DNA of 64,000 nucleotides from G038396625 sp038396625 (GTDB lineage: Bacteria; Bacillota; Clostridia; Peptostreptococcales; Thermotaleaceae). Both the position numbers and the translations under genes were made by a program. The stretch is taken from NCBI GenBank assembly GCA_038396625.1, contig CP121688.1, positions 2,170,001 through 2,234,000 of the forward strand. The letters run 5' to 3'. The notes below the pieces were generated by a model. That model worked only from the letters and a program-made list of their open reading frames with translations. It made no database searches and was not told the origin of the DNA. Below, in pieces: positions 1 to 8,986 of the stretch (position 1 is its first letter; every line of letters starts with the position of its first letter).

Positions 1-553
1 GCATTGCTGCTACAAAAGAACTATTGATTTGAATTCTAAATATAGCAAACACAGCCAACATCATCAATATATCATGTAGTAATGCTACAATTGCTGCCAA
101 TCCAAATTTAAATTCGAATCGAAAAGTAATATAGATTAGCATACCAACCGCAGCAATCCCTACTGCCATTAAAGCTTTCTTTTGCATTTCTTTCCCAACT
201 GATGGACCAAATTGTTCAGATTGTCTAAAAGCTTCATCTTTCAAATCATATTTTTCTTTGAAAACATCAAATATTTCTTTTCTTTCTTTGTTATCTAGAT
301 CTTCTTTTGTTTTTATCATTATTTCATGTTTGTTTTGTCCTATATGGATAATTTCTGCATTTAAATCAAATTTTGTAGTAATTCCTTGTATTTCAGAAAC
401 ATTTACTTCCTTTCCTAAATCAATTTGCATCATTGTCCCACCGGTGAAATCAATACCTAGATTAAAACCTTGCAATAACCCTATTATTAGCCCTATAACA
501 ATAACAGCAATAGAAAGTCCAAACCACAGTTTTTTCTTTTCAATAACTTTCAT
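1..553 (-). CDS. secF: Protein translocase subunit SecF (C-terminus cut by window edge)
   Basis: SecF works with SecD in the membrane to pull secreted proteins out of the SecYEG channel using the ion gradient. The frame read from ATG at 551-553 starts with a membrane segment (residues about 6-25), then the SecF signature GIDFTGGTMMQ, a periplasmic-type domain, and further membrane segments containing LLHDIL before running off the window at position 1. About 184 codons are present of a normal length near 290-310. A GGAAGGAGT ribosome site lies just upstream. It follows secD with a gap of 16 bases, so the two are one operon. Identity is secure; only the 3' end is missing. Confidence 0.95.
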   Translation of the reverse strand, partial: MKVIEKKKLWFGLSIAVIVIGLIIGLLQGFNLGIDFTGGTMMQIDLGKEVNVSEIQGITTKFDLNAEIIHIGQNKHEIMIKTKEDLDNKERKEIFDVFKEKYDLKDEAFRQSEQFGPSVGKEMQKKALMAVGIAAVGMLIYITFRFEFKFGLAAIVALLHDILMMLAVFAIFRIQINSSFVAAM

Positions 554-569
554 ACTTTTATACTCCTTC

Positions 570-1832
570 CTATGCCCCATATAATTTTGTATTTTTTAAT
601 GCGCCTATACCAATCGCTAACTTTAATAAAAATTTGGTAACTACAAGGGCAGTAAACATACTTGCCGCAATCCCTATCATCAAAGTTACTGCAAAACCTT
701 TAATAGGCCCTGATCCAAATTGATAGAGTACAACACCAGCAATTAGTGTAGTTACATTTGAATCCAATATAGTTGTTAAAGCTCTTGAAAATCCTGAATC
801 TACGGATGCTCTTAGGGACTTTCCATTTCTAATTTCTTCTTTTATTCTTTCAAAAATAATCACATTTGCATCTACTGCCATACCTATGGATAATATTAAT
901 CCTGCTATACCCGGTAAAGTTAACACTGCTTCAAATCCGACTAATACCCAAAGAACAATGAGGATATAAAGAATTAGAGCAATATTGGCAATAAAACCTG
1001 GTACTCTATAATAAATAAGCATAAAAAGAAGTACTAAGCCAATTCCTATGGCTGCAGCATCAATACTTTTATTTAATGAATCCATACCAAGGGTAGGTCC
1101 TATGGCAGATGTTTGTACTTCAATTAAATTTACTGGCAAAGCTCCTCCTCTAATCAGAGCAGCAAGCTGTGAAGCTTCATCTATTGTAAAATTACCTGTG
1201 ATGACTGCTTTTCCATTTGGAATCTCATTGGAAACCGCTGGAGCAGATATCACTTCTCCATCAAGCACAATAGGAATAATTCTTTCCGGTGATCCAACTG
1301 GAGCTGATGCTGCCTCTTTTGTAGCCACCTGAAAAGCCTCTACACCCTTACTATTAAATTCTAAAGAAACTGATGGAATATTTCCTTGCTTTTCTTCAAA
1401 AACGACTTCTGCATTTTTTACCTGTTCTCCTGTTAGAATTACTTCTCCTTTTGCATTAAGGAACTGTAGCTGCGCTGTCTTTCCTACTGCATCAATCGCT
1501 TCTTGTGCATTTTTTACCCCAGGCAATTCAATCCTTATTCTTTTATCTCCTTCTTTAAGAATATTAGGTTCTGTTAGCCCCATTGCATTAACTCTTCTTT
1601 CAATGACTTCCTTTGTTTGTGTCATAATCTTGTCCAATTCTTTTCCAGTAGCATTTGTTTGTGCTTCAAGCACAACAAAAACGCCTCCTTTTAAATCCAA
1701 TCCTAATTTTATCTTTTCTCTTACTGGATTTAGCTCAAATTCACCGATTTGCATTCCTTTCGCTGTCCCAATAGCTCCTGCAGCGATGATTGCAATAATT
1801 ACAAGTATAATAACTATATTTTTTATTTTCAT
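570..1832 (-). CDS. secD: Protein translocase subunit SecD
   Basis: SecD forms the SecDF membrane complex that uses the proton or sodium gradient to complete protein export. The 420-residue product has an N-terminal membrane segment (about 4-24), the family motif GLDLKGG at residues 44-50, a large extracytoplasmic P1-type region, and five C-terminal membrane helices (about 255-410) with SIGMAVDANVIIFERIKEE, the canonical SecD helix motif. The length is normal for clostridial SecD, which lacks the larger P1 domain of E. coli. The start has a good AAGGAGGGA site. A strong promoter lies 37 bases upstream and secF follows. Confidence 0.96.
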   Translation of the reverse strand: MKIKNIVIILVIIAIIAAGAIGTAKGMQIGEFELNPVREKIKLGLDLKGGVFVVLEAQTNATGKELDKIMTQTKEVIERRVNAMGLTEPNILKEGDKRIRIELPGVKNAQEAIDAVGKTAQLQFLNAKGEVILTGEQVKNAEVVFEEKQGNIPSVSLEFNSKGVEAFQVATKEAASAPVGSPERIIPIVLDGEVISAPAVSNEIPNGKAVITGNFTIDEASQLAALIRGGALPVNLIEVQTSAIGPTLGMDSLNKSIDAAAIGIGLVLLFMLIYYRVPGFIANIALILYILIVLWVLVGFEAVLTLPGIAGLILSIGMAVDANVIIFERIKEEIRNGKSLRASVDSGFSRALTTILDSNVTTLIAGVVLYQFGSGPIKGFAVTLMIGIAASMFTALVVTKFLLKLAIGIGALKNTKLYGA

Positions 1833-1868
1833 TGTTCGCTGTCCCTCCTTATTTTAATTCATGCAATC

Positions 1869-1897
1869 ATTATATACCTTGTACAAAAAGCCGTCAA
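1869..1897 (-). promoter_or_regulatory. Sigma-A-type promoter for secDF
   Basis: On the minus strand TTGACG (1892-1897) and TATAAT (1869-1874) are separated by 17 bases, near consensus. It sits in the gap between the carbonic-anhydrase-like gene and secD, so secDF can be transcribed independently of the scf genes upstream. Confidence 0.75.
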
Positions 1898-1941
1898 TTC
1901 TGTACGTTTAATAGATATTGGCATTAGTAATTTTACATGAT

Positions 1942-2445
1942 CTATTTTTTATGCTTATTAGCCAGTGCAACATAGTGTAATGCAGAATCTTTCAGCTTCT
2001 CTCTATCTTTTTCTGTAAGCTCACGCACTACTTTTGCTGGTGACCCCATTACCAATGAATTCGAAGGAATTTCTTTTCCTGGAGGGATTAAAGATCCTGC
2101 ACCAATGATTACGTCATTTCCTATTACAGCGCCATTGAGTATAATAGCACCCATTCCAACCAATACACGATTTCCTATGGTGCATGCATGTACAATGGCT
2201 CCATGCCCTACTGTAACATCATCTCCAATAATCGTTGGGAAGTCACTGGCAATATGCACCGTACAATTATCTTGTATGTTCGTATTTTCTCCAATAATAA
2301 TATGATTATCGTCTCCTCGAATAACTGTTCCATACCATATATTCGCATTTTTTTTGATTTTTACATATCCTATAATCGTAGCATTATCTGATACATAACA
2401 ACTCTCATCTATTTCAGGCTTATGCCCTTGATACGCTATAATCAT
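1942..2445 (-). CDS. Gamma carbonic anhydrase family protein (hexapeptide-repeat)
   Basis: The 167-residue protein is built of left-handed beta-helix hexapeptide repeats from about residue 15 to 135 (IGENTN, IGDDVT, IGNRVL and similar). His64, His81 and His86 match the three zinc/iron ligands of gamma-class carbonic anhydrases (YrdA/PaaY/CaiE group). Members trimerise; some hydrate CO2 and others have unproven activity, so the reaction is inferred only. The gene begins only 3 bases after the SCIFF maturase stop; the GAGGAGG ribosome site lies inside the maturase end, indicating translational coupling. The C-terminal helix (residues 140-167) is typical. Confidence 0.85.
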   Translation of the reverse strand: MIIAYQGHKPEIDESCYVSDNATIIGYVKIKKNANIWYGTVIRGDDNHIIIGENTNIQDNCTVHIASDFPTIIGDDVTVGHGAIVHACTIGNRVLVGMGAIILNGAVIGNDVIIGAGSLIPPGKEIPSNSLVMGSPAKVVRELTEKDREKLKDSALHYVALANKHKK

Positions 2446-2448
2446 TTC

Positions 2449-3810
2449 TTATATATCCTCCTCTTGTAATAATTTTGCTTGTATTGCTAAAGAACATTCG
2501 ATTCTTTTCTTTTCCATTTCGCATCCTAACTCATATGGTTTTGTAATATCGTTGTGAAAATTATAAGCATTTGCATGGCACCCACCACTACAATAAAACT
2601 TTGCCCAGCATTTACTACATTTCTCCTTATTATATATATGGGCATTCCCAAAATAGCTTTGAAAATCTCTTTCTAAAGTTTTATTCAATACATTACCCAT
2701 GTAAAAGTCTTGATTCCCTACAAATTGATGACATGGATAAATATCTCCTTCAGGTGTAATAGCTAAATACTCCACACCTGCACCACAACCTGATAATCTT
2801 TTGATTACACAAGGTCCTTGATTCAAATCAATCATAAAGTGAAAAAATGTAAATCCATTGCCTTCTCGATATCTTTTTATATACTCTTTGGCAAGCAAAT
2901 CATATTGCTGAAATATTGTTTCTAGATCTTCTTCTCGAATGGCATATTCATTGTTTTCATCTGTTACCACCGGCTCTACCGATGTATTTTTAAACCCTAG
3001 ATCTGCTAAGTGCAACACATCTGAAGCAAAGTCCAAGTTCTCCCTTGTAAATGTTCCTCTCACAAAATAGCTTTTGTTGCGTCTTTGTTTTGCCATTTCT
3101 AGAAATTTAGGCACAATAACATCATATGTTCCATTTCCATTAATTGTATATCTCATTCTATCATTTACTTCTTTTCTTCCATCTATACTTAATACTACAT
3201 TATCCATATTTTCATTGATGTATTCTATTGTTTTCTGATCTAACAATACCCCATTGGTTGTGATTGTAAAGCGGAATCTCTTGTTTGTTTCTTTCTCTCT
3301 TTCCTTGCCATAATCTACGATTTTTTTTACAACTTCAAAATTCATCAAAGGTTCTCCACCAAAAAAGTCCACTTCTAAATTTCTTCTTGATCCTGAATTT
3401 TCAATTAATAAATCAATCGCCTTCTTTCCAACCTCTTCACTCATAAGACTTCGATGGCCTTTGAAATCCCCCTGAGAAGCAAAACAATATTTACATCGAA
3501 TATTGCAATCATGAGCTATATGAAGACATAAAGCTTTGACAACAGGATTTCTATTCACAAACGCAGGGTGATGTACATATGTGTCCTCTGTATATAGTAA
3601 TCCTTCTTTTTCTAATATTTTTATTTCTTCTATACCTTCCACTATTTCCTCTTTTTTATATTTTGATGACAATTTCTGTATAATCATTTCCTCATGCATT
3701 TCTTTATAATCATCTAAAATATCATATATCATTTCATCTATGACATGAACAGCTCCACTGTTAACGTCTAGTACGATCTTCATATCGTCTTGTATAAATT
3801 TATGGATCAT
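2449..3810 (-). CDS. scfB: SCIFF peptide maturase, radical SAM/SPASM thioether-forming enzyme
   Basis: This enzyme (TIGR03974 type) forms Cys-to-Thr thioether bridges in the SCIFF peptide encoded just upstream. An N-terminal region of about 90 residues resembles a RiPP recognition domain. The radical SAM motif CNIRCKYC (Cys102, 106, 109) follows, then FFGGEPL, and a C-terminal SPASM domain with CGAGVEYLAI, YPCHQF and CSKCWAKFYCSGGC, which should bind two auxiliary 4Fe-4S clusters. Length 453 is typical. The ATG at 3810 has a GGAGGG site 8 bases upstream and is preferred over a TTG one codon earlier. A terminator separates it from scfA. Confidence 0.94.
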   Translation of the reverse strand: MIHKFIQDDMKIVLDVNSGAVHVIDEMIYDILDDYKEMHEEMIIQKLSSKYKKEEIVEGIEEIKILEKEGLLYTEDTYVHHPAFVNRNPVVKALCLHIAHDCNIRCKYCFASQGDFKGHRSLMSEEVGKKAIDLLIENSGSRRNLEVDFFGGEPLMNFEVVKKIVDYGKEREKETNKRFRFTITTNGVLLDQKTIEYINENMDNVVLSIDGRKEVNDRMRYTINGNGTYDVIVPKFLEMAKQRRNKSYFVRGTFTRENLDFASDVLHLADLGFKNTSVEPVVTDENNEYAIREEDLETIFQQYDLLAKEYIKRYREGNGFTFFHFMIDLNQGPCVIKRLSGCGAGVEYLAITPEGDIYPCHQFVGNQDFYMGNVLNKTLERDFQSYFGNAHIYNKEKCSKCWAKFYCSGGCHANAYNFHNDITKPYELGCEMEKKRIECSLAIQAKLLQEEDI

Positions 3811-3967
3811 CAATTACCCTCCTTTGGTTTTCTATAAAACTACTCCTCTATTGTATAAAAAGAATACCCTCATTACAAGAAAAAAGCTTTGTGAACAAAT
3901 AATATTCACTACTTTTAATCAGTCTATATTTAATACAATGAAATCTTTCAGATATCTGAAAACATTT

Positions 3968-4002
3968 AAAAAACAGTAATATGTAATATATTACTGTTTT
4001 TT
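3968..4002 (-). terminator. Strong hairpin terminator between scfA and scfB
   Basis: A 15-base inverted repeat (arms 3968-3982 and 3988-4002, loop 5) has A-tracts on one side and T-tracts on the other, so it can work in either direction. It lies 8 bases after the scfA stop codon, so most scfA transcripts should end here and only read-through would reach scfB, giving more peptide than enzyme. Confidence 0.85.
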
Positions 4003-4010
4003 AGTATGTA

Positions 4011-4151
4011 TTATTTATTTTCACATTCTTGGTTAGCAACTGTACAAGAAGTTTTACAAGCTGACTGGCATGAAGTTTGACACTCACCACATCCACCTTT
4101 TACTGCACTTTGTTTTAGGGTTGCTTTTGATAATGTTTTTATATGCTTCAT
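4011..4151 (-). CDS. scfA: SCIFF RiPP precursor peptide (six cysteines in forty-five residues)
   Basis: A 46-residue frame begins MKHIKTLSKATLKQ and ends QECENK. It contains exactly six cysteines in the C-terminal half, in the pattern GGCGECQTSCQSACKTSC...EC. This matches SCIFF, the near-universal clostridial RiPP precursor, including the conserved Thr residues between cysteines that receive thioether links. An AGAGGAGG ribosome site precedes the ATG, and an extended -10 promoter lies just upstream. The mature product's role is not known. It is adjacent to its maturase scfB and to the TIGR04086 membrane gene, the usual neighbourhood. Confidence 0.95.
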   Translation of the reverse strand: MKHIKTLSKATLKQSAVKGGCGECQTSCQSACKTSCTVANQECENK

Positions 4152-4185
4152 ATCCTTTTTCCTCCTCTAAAAATATTTCTACTAA

Positions 4186-4194
4186 ATTATAACA
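4186..4194 (-). promoter_or_regulatory. Extended -10 promoter for scfA
   Basis: On the minus strand TGTTATAAT forms an extended -10 element 35 bases upstream of the scfA ATG; the -35 (TTTAAT, 17 bases upstream) is poor. It lies in the gap after the TIGR04086 gene, so the peptide gene has its own promoter. Confidence 0.5.
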
Positions 4195-4219
4195 TAATGT
4201 GGTTTTCTATTAAAGCTAT

Positions 4220-4615
4220 TTATTTTAAATTTACCCCTATGATTCCGCCTATGCCGCTTGCAATTACGCCTGTTACTCCTTTATATAATGCATATCGACC
4301 AATTGCAAAATCATTAATAAAAATCCAACTCATAAAAATGAGTAACACTACATAGACAAGACCTACAAAAATGCCATGCAGCCAACCTTTTCTCTTAAAT
4401 TTGTTTCCTACATACATCCCACTAATTGCACTACTTATCACCATAACAATAGCAGCTGTCATCGGTATAATTGTTTCTGAAATATTCGTATAGGTAATCA
4501 CTAAAGCCATAACTACAAATATAAATAACGTAAAAACACATGCTGAAAATATTCCTTTACCATATGTCCATATAGGGTTTATATTTTTAAATTCTATGTT
4601 CTTAGTAGATTTCAA
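4220..4615 (-). CDS. TIGR04086 family membrane protein
   Basis: This is a 131-residue protein with four predicted membrane helices (about 17-40, 46-67, 75-96 and 107-130) and a glycine-rich end. Family TIGR04086 is defined by clostridial membrane proteins found beside the SCIFF peptide; no biochemical function is known. The start is taken as TTG at 4615 because a GGAGGTGG site lies about 6 bases before it; the longer frame from 4630 begins within that site. It lies between yajC and scfA, with 68 bases to the scfA ATG. A role in export or sensing of mature SCIFF is a guess from position only. Confidence 0.8.
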   Translation of the reverse strand: MKSTKNIEFKNINPIWTYGKGIFSACVFTLFIFVVMALVITYTNISETIIPMTAAIVMVISSAISGMYVGNKFKRKGWLHGIFVGLVYVVLLIFMSWIFINDFAIGRYALYKGVTGVIASGIGGIIGVNLK

Positions 4616-4722
4616 TCTATCCACCTCCAAATGAATTCTTATAGCATATTTATGCCAAACATTCAGAAATATTACTATAAGATTCGAAGGAAGTCTTTCT
4701 ATACATTACACAGATAATTAAA

Positions 4723-4746
4723 AGAAGGTAACAAAAGCTACCTTCT
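4723..4746 (-). terminator. Terminator after yajC
   Basis: Arms 4723-4730 and 4739-4746 form an 8-pair stem with an 8-base loop, followed on the minus strand by TTTAATT. It begins 9 bases after the yajC stop codon and ends the spoIID-queA-tgt-yajC transcript. Confidence 0.75.
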
Positions 4747-4754
4747 TATTTCAT

Positions 4755-5036
4755 TTACTTTATGTCATCATTTTTTAGTACGTTCCCCACTGCCCATCTT
4801 GCAATTTGAAGCTTAATCTTATCAGCACCTACTTCTATTGTTATTGTTTCGTCCTTAATTTTTAGTATTTTACCATAGATGCCACCTATAGTTGTAATCG
4901 CATCTCCCACTTGTAAATTGCTTCTCATTTCTTTGATTTTTTTATCCCTCTTTTGCTGAGGTCTAATAATTAAAAAGTAAAAGATCCCAATAAATACAAG
5001 TGTCATGAGAATAGGTGAAAATTGTCCAGCATTCAT
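4755..5036 (-). CDS. yajC: Preprotein translocase accessory subunit YajC
   Basis: YajC associates with SecDF in the membrane. The 93-residue product has one membrane helix (about 9-22) ending in FLIIRPQQKRDKK, the family hallmark, then a soluble beta domain with LQVGDAITTIGGIYGKI. A GGAGG site precedes the ATG. It is the last gene of the group spoIID-queA-tgt-yajC, an arrangement conserved from Clostridia to E. coli (queA-tgt-yajC-secDF). Here the SCIFF locus and a carbonic anhydrase gene separate it from secDF. Confidence 0.95.
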   Translation of the reverse strand: MNAGQFSPILMTLVFIGIFYFLIIRPQQKRDKKIKEMRSNLQVGDAITTIGGIYGKILKIKDETITIEVGADKIKLQIARWAVGNVLKNDDIK

Positions 5037-5117
5037 AATTCTAAAGTCCTCCTTATACTAATGATATATATATATTCAACATAAAAATGCTAATTCCTTT
5101 TCATTCTATTAACAAAT

Positions 5118-6236
5118 TTATATTTCATAGCCATATTTATCAAAAAAGTCTTTTCTAAAATCAAGTAATCGATCTTCATGTATGGCTTTTCTTACATTTT
5201 CCATAAGTTTTAGCAAGAAATAAAGATTATGATAAGTTACTAACCTTGCGGACAATATTTCTTGTGATTTGTATAAATGTCTTAAATAGGCCCTGGAATA
5301 GTTTCTACAAGTATAGCAGTCACAATTTGAATCTAAGGGCTCAAAATCTTCGATGTATTTAGCATTTTTAATGACCACTTTTCCTGTAGATGTCATCGCA
5401 GTACCATTTCTTGCGATTCGAGTAGGCAAAACACAATCAAACATATCGATTCCTCGTAATACTCCTTCTATTAAACAGTCTGGACTACCAACACCCATAA
5501 GGTATCTAGGTTTATCCTTCGGCATCAGAGGTGTAGTATATTCTAACACCTCATACATTAGGGGTTTAGGTTCGCCTACACTAAGTCCTCCTACAGCATA
5601 CCCTGGAAAATCTAAGGCTGTTATTTCTGCTACGCTTTGTTCCCTCAAATCTTTATACATACCTCCCTGAACAATACCAAATAATCCTTGACTTTCTGGT
5701 TTTTTATGGGCTTCTTTACATCGTTTTGCCCACCGGGTTGTTCTTTCTAGAGAATTCTTGACATAATTTCGATCTGCTGGATAAGGCGCACATTCGTCAA
5801 AAGCCATGATAATATCCGCACCTAATGCATTTTCTATCTCTATCGCTTTCTCAGGGCTAATAAAATGTTTTGAGCCATCTATATGAGATCGAAATTCTAC
5901 TCCTTCTTCCGATATTTTTCTTAAATCTCCTAAACTAAATACTTGAAATCCACCACTGTCTGTAAGAATTGGTCTGTCCCAATTCATAAACTTATGTAAC
6001 CCACCTGCTTTTTCTACAAGTTGATGTCCCGGTCTTAAGTATAAATGGTATGTATTACTCAAAATGATTTGAGAATTTATTTCTTTTAGTTCCTCTGGCG
6101 TCATAGCCTTTACTGTGGCTTGTGTTCCCACTGGCATGAATATAGGTGTCTCAATTGTACCATGTGGCGTATGTAACAATCCTAACCTTGCGCCGCTTTG
6201 CTTGCACTCTTTTATTAGTTCGAATTTTATTGCCAT
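5118..6236 (-). CDS. tgt: tRNA-guanine transglycosylase
   Basis: Tgt exchanges guanine-34 for preQ1 in tRNAs with GUN anticodons, the step that commits tRNA to queuosine. The 372-residue protein has the catalytic region DSGGFQVFSLG (near residue 92), QGG and GGLSVGE substrate motifs, and the zinc site CDCYTC...H near the C-terminus (about 305-335). Length and motifs are normal for the bacterial enzyme. The ATG has a GGAGGG site. It lies 35 bases after queA, which catalyses the next queuosine step. Confidence 0.97.
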   Translation of the reverse strand: MAIKFELIKECKQSGARLGLLHTPHGTIETPIFMPVGTQATVKAMTPEELKEINSQIILSNTYHLYLRPGHQLVEKAGGLHKFMNWDRPILTDSGGFQVFSLGDLRKISEEGVEFRSHIDGSKHFISPEKAIEIENALGADIIMAFDECAPYPADRNYVKNSLERTTRWAKRCKEAHKKPESQGLFGIVQGGMYKDLREQSVAEITALDFPGYAVGGLSVGEPKPLMYEVLEYTTPLMPKDKPRYLMGVGSPDCLIEGVLRGIDMFDCVLPTRIARNGTAMTSTGKVVIKNAKYIEDFEPLDSNCDCYTCRNYSRAYLRHLYKSQEILSARLVTYHNLYFLLKLMENVRKAIHEDRLLDFRKDFFDKYGYEI

Positions 6237-6271
6237 AAAAAATAACCCTCCTGCATTTTTCTATATCGCCT

Positions 6272-7297
6272 CTAAACAATAAACATTGCGTCACCAAAAC
6301 TAAAAAATCTATATTGTTTTTTTATCGCTTCTTGATAAGCATTAAGCGTTGTCTCTCTGCCACAAAAAGCACTCACAAGCATAATTAATGTAGATTCTGG
6401 CAAATGAAAATTTGTAATCAAACCGTCAATCACCTTAAAGCGATACCCTGGATATATAAAAATATCGGTCCAGCCTTGGCCTGCATGTACCATTCCATTT
6501 TCATCACCAATACTTTCTAGTGTTCTCGTTGAAGTTGTCCCAACAGAAATAATCCTTCCTCCATTTAATTTGGTTCGATTAATAATATCTGCAGTCTCTT
6601 GACTTATCATATAAAATTCTGAATGCATTTTATGTTCTAAAATATTATCGTCTTTAACCGGTCTAAATGTTCCTAGTCCTACATGAAGCGTAACAAAAGC
6701 GATACGAACGCCTTTATTTCTAATTTTCTCCAATAGTGCATCAGTAAAATGAAGTCCAGCTGTTGGCGCTGCAGCGGATCCTTCATATTTTGCGTAAACA
6801 GTTTGGTATCTTTCTTTATCCTCTAAATGTTCCTTTATATATGGTGGCAAGGGCATTGTTCCAAGTTTATCCAGTATTTCTTCAAATATTCCTTTATACT
6901 GGAATTCAATAATTCTTGATCCCTCTGCTCCCATTCCGACAACATTCGCCTTTAAAATTCCTTCTCCAAAAACAATCGTATCTCCCACTTTTGCTTTTTT
7001 CCCAGGTTTTACTAAAGTTTCCCATTGATCCTTATTAATTCTTTTTAACAATAGAAACTCTACTTTTCCCCCGGTATGCTCCTTTATGCCAAACAATCTT
7101 GCTGGTATTACCTTTGTATCATTTAATATCAAACAATCTCCTTTACGTAGATATTCAATAATATTTTCGAATATCTTATGCTGAATTGCACCAGTTTCTC
7201 TATCAACGGTCATAAGTTTAGACTGGTCTCTATTTTTAATAGGACTTTGTGCAATTAAATCTTCTGGTAAGTCAAAATAAAAATCTTTTTTGTTCAT
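6272..7297 (-). CDS. queA: S-adenosylmethionine:tRNA ribosyltransferase-isomerase
   Basis: QueA transfers and isomerises the ribose of SAM onto preQ1-tRNA to give epoxyqueuosine. The 341-residue protein shows the family motifs YDLPEDLIAQ-like start, DRSKL-type motif (RDQSKLM), GGKVEFLLL, PLPPYI, AAPTAGLHFT and THVGLGTF-type TLHVGLGTFRPV. The start is set at ATG 7297 because AGGAG lies 8 bases before it; a TTG two codons upstream would be too close to that site. It directly follows spoIID (12 bases) and precedes tgt. Confidence 0.96.
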   Translation of the reverse strand: MNKKDFYFDLPEDLIAQSPIKNRDQSKLMTVDRETGAIQHKIFENIIEYLRKGDCLILNDTKVIPARLFGIKEHTGGKVEFLLLKRINKDQWETLVKPGKKAKVGDTIVFGEGILKANVVGMGAEGSRIIEFQYKGIFEEILDKLGTMPLPPYIKEHLEDKERYQTVYAKYEGSAAAPTAGLHFTDALLEKIRNKGVRIAFVTLHVGLGTFRPVKDDNILEHKMHSEFYMISQETADIINRTKLNGGRIISVGTTSTRTLESIGDENGMVHAGQGWTDIFIYPGYRFKVIDGLITNFHLPESTLIMLVSAFCGRETTLNAYQEAIKKQYRFFSFGDAMFIV

Positions 7298-7309
7298 TAT
7301 CAAAACTCC

Positions 7310-8986
7310 TTACTCAACCCTAGCACCTGTATAGTAGTATGTTAAAATCTGATCATATGTAAAACCTTCTTCTGCCATTTTCTTTGCTCCCCATTGACTC
7401 ATTCCTACACCATGACCCCATCCTTTCCCAGAAAACAGATAACTATCTGCCTCTGTGTAAGCACCGATCTCCTTATAATCTTTACCATTAAATATATATG
7501 GTCTATCCATTTCATCTAATTCTTCCATGCCTTCTGCTGTTACTATAAACTTATTTGTTATACTCATTTGTTTAGGAGGCTGACCTAAATCAAACAAAAC
7601 ATTTACAGCAGATATCCCACTATCTGTTATGATCTGGAACCAAGTACTCTTAATATTATTATAACCAAATATGCTTCTTACCTTCTCTTTTTCTAAAACT
7701 TTCTTTCCATCTGTACCTCTAAACTCTAATTTTAATACCCTATCATTCGTTGAATATTCTGTAACAAGAATATTTTCTAGCATCCCTACAGACAAACCTT
7801 TTGATACTAATATATCTTCTATTTCTTGTTTGGTATATTTTTTTGTCCAACTATCATTTGGAGCACCTATCGAATATGGATCTTCCACACCTTTTAAATA
7901 ACCTACGGGAGAGGACCAAATATTTTCCACATCTTCTGTATGCCCACCGCTATTAGAGTGATAAAATGCGGTAACAATTTTTCCATTATAGGTTAGTAAC
8001 TTTCCTCTCGTCTCATCTACAGCCGTTTTACTTCGAGGATGTTCACTACTATATCCACCATATACCTGACAATGAGTACCGGCACACAAATCAAAACCAT
8101 ACTGTTGATGACTTCTTAATTTTTCAACAGCAAAATTTCTAGCTGCTACAGCTTGTGCTTTTTGCGCTTCTATAGGCCACTCACCAGACATTTCTCTCGG
8201 CACCACACCATAAAGATATTCTTCAAAATCTAATTGATTAATAATTGTTAGGTCACTATCTGCGTACCTGTCTATAATAATATTACCCCTAAATTTTTTT
8301 CCATCTACCTGAATAAGTCCTATGGAATCTTTCTGTGGAATAGCCCTAAAATGGTGGTCTTCATCATTCACATTGTACATAAATAGTACATTCCCTGATT
8401 TGGATAATACCTGAATTCTCTTATCATTTCCCTCAATAATATTTAATGGGAGATCAGCCGCTAAGGTACTTATAGTGTTTTTTGCTTCTTGTGCATTAAA
8501 TATATCCCTGTATAATCCTATCCAAACCTTCCATCCATCTTCATAGACTAGATACGGTTCTTCATCAAGTTTAGGAAGAGAAGTGATAAATGTATATGCA
8601 TCTTCTCTGCTGTTAAATGTTTCTCCAATTTGAATATGAATGGGTCCTTGAACAGCTGTATTATGAATATCCTTTTCTCTATCAAAGTCATATGCGATAA
8701 ACGTTTCATTCCAGTTCATAAAAAAGCCATCTTTTCGAATAAGGATTTCCTCATTCTCCAAAAAACTCATTACACTATAAAACTCATTGCCCATGTAATA
8801 TCCCAATTCTAATCCCCCTTGTGCATACAAAGAAACCATAGGCGTCGCACTTTCTCCATATCTAATACCTATGTTGATTTGTTCTGGAATTTTGAATGTT
8901 TCATAGCCACTAGCATATTGTGGAAAAGCTACTAAGAATGTTAGTAATATTAGGACTTTTAATATAGATTTATGGAATTTTTTCAT
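7310..8986 (-). CDS. SpoIID/LytB domain protein with SPOR-like segment
   Basis: SpoIID is a lytic transglycosylase acting with SpoIIP on peptidoglycan during forespore engulfment; LytB-like relatives modify amidases. The 558-residue protein has a signal peptide (about 6-27), an N-terminal region with a SPOR-like stretch (about 125-180, SREDAYTFITSLP then GLYRDIFNAQEA), and a SpoIID core (about 235-555) with EEYLYGVVPREM, EAQKAQAVAARN, AFYHSNSGGHTEDVENIW and GKGWGHGVGMSQWGA. The core includes the conserved catalytic-type glutamate in PREM. Its position before queA is common in Clostridia. Whether it is sporulation-specific cannot be told from the sequence; I leave the symbol blank. Confidence 0.88.
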   Translation of the reverse strand: MKKFHKSILKVLILLTFLVAFPQYASGYETFKIPEQINIGIRYGESATPMVSLYAQGGLELGYYMGNEFYSVMSFLENEEILIRKDGFFMNWNETFIAYDFDREKDIHNTAVQGPIHIQIGETFNSREDAYTFITSLPKLDEEPYLVYEDGWKVWIGLYRDIFNAQEAKNTISTLAADLPLNIIEGNDKRIQVLSKSGNVLFMYNVNDEDHHFRAIPQKDSIGLIQVDGKKFRGNIIIDRYADSDLTIINQLDFEEYLYGVVPREMSGEWPIEAQKAQAVAARNFAVEKLRSHQQYGFDLCAGTHCQVYGGYSSEHPRSKTAVDETRGKLLTYNGKIVTAFYHSNSGGHTEDVENIWSSPVGYLKGVEDPYSIGAPNDSWTKKYTKQEIEDILVSKGLSVGMLENILVTEYSTNDRVLKLEFRGTDGKKVLEKEKVRSIFGYNNIKSTWFQIITDSGISAVNVLFDLGQPPKQMSITNKFIVTAEGMEELDEMDRPYIFNGKDYKEIGAYTEADSYLFSGKGWGHGVGMSQWGAKKMAEEGFTYDQILTYYYTGARVE

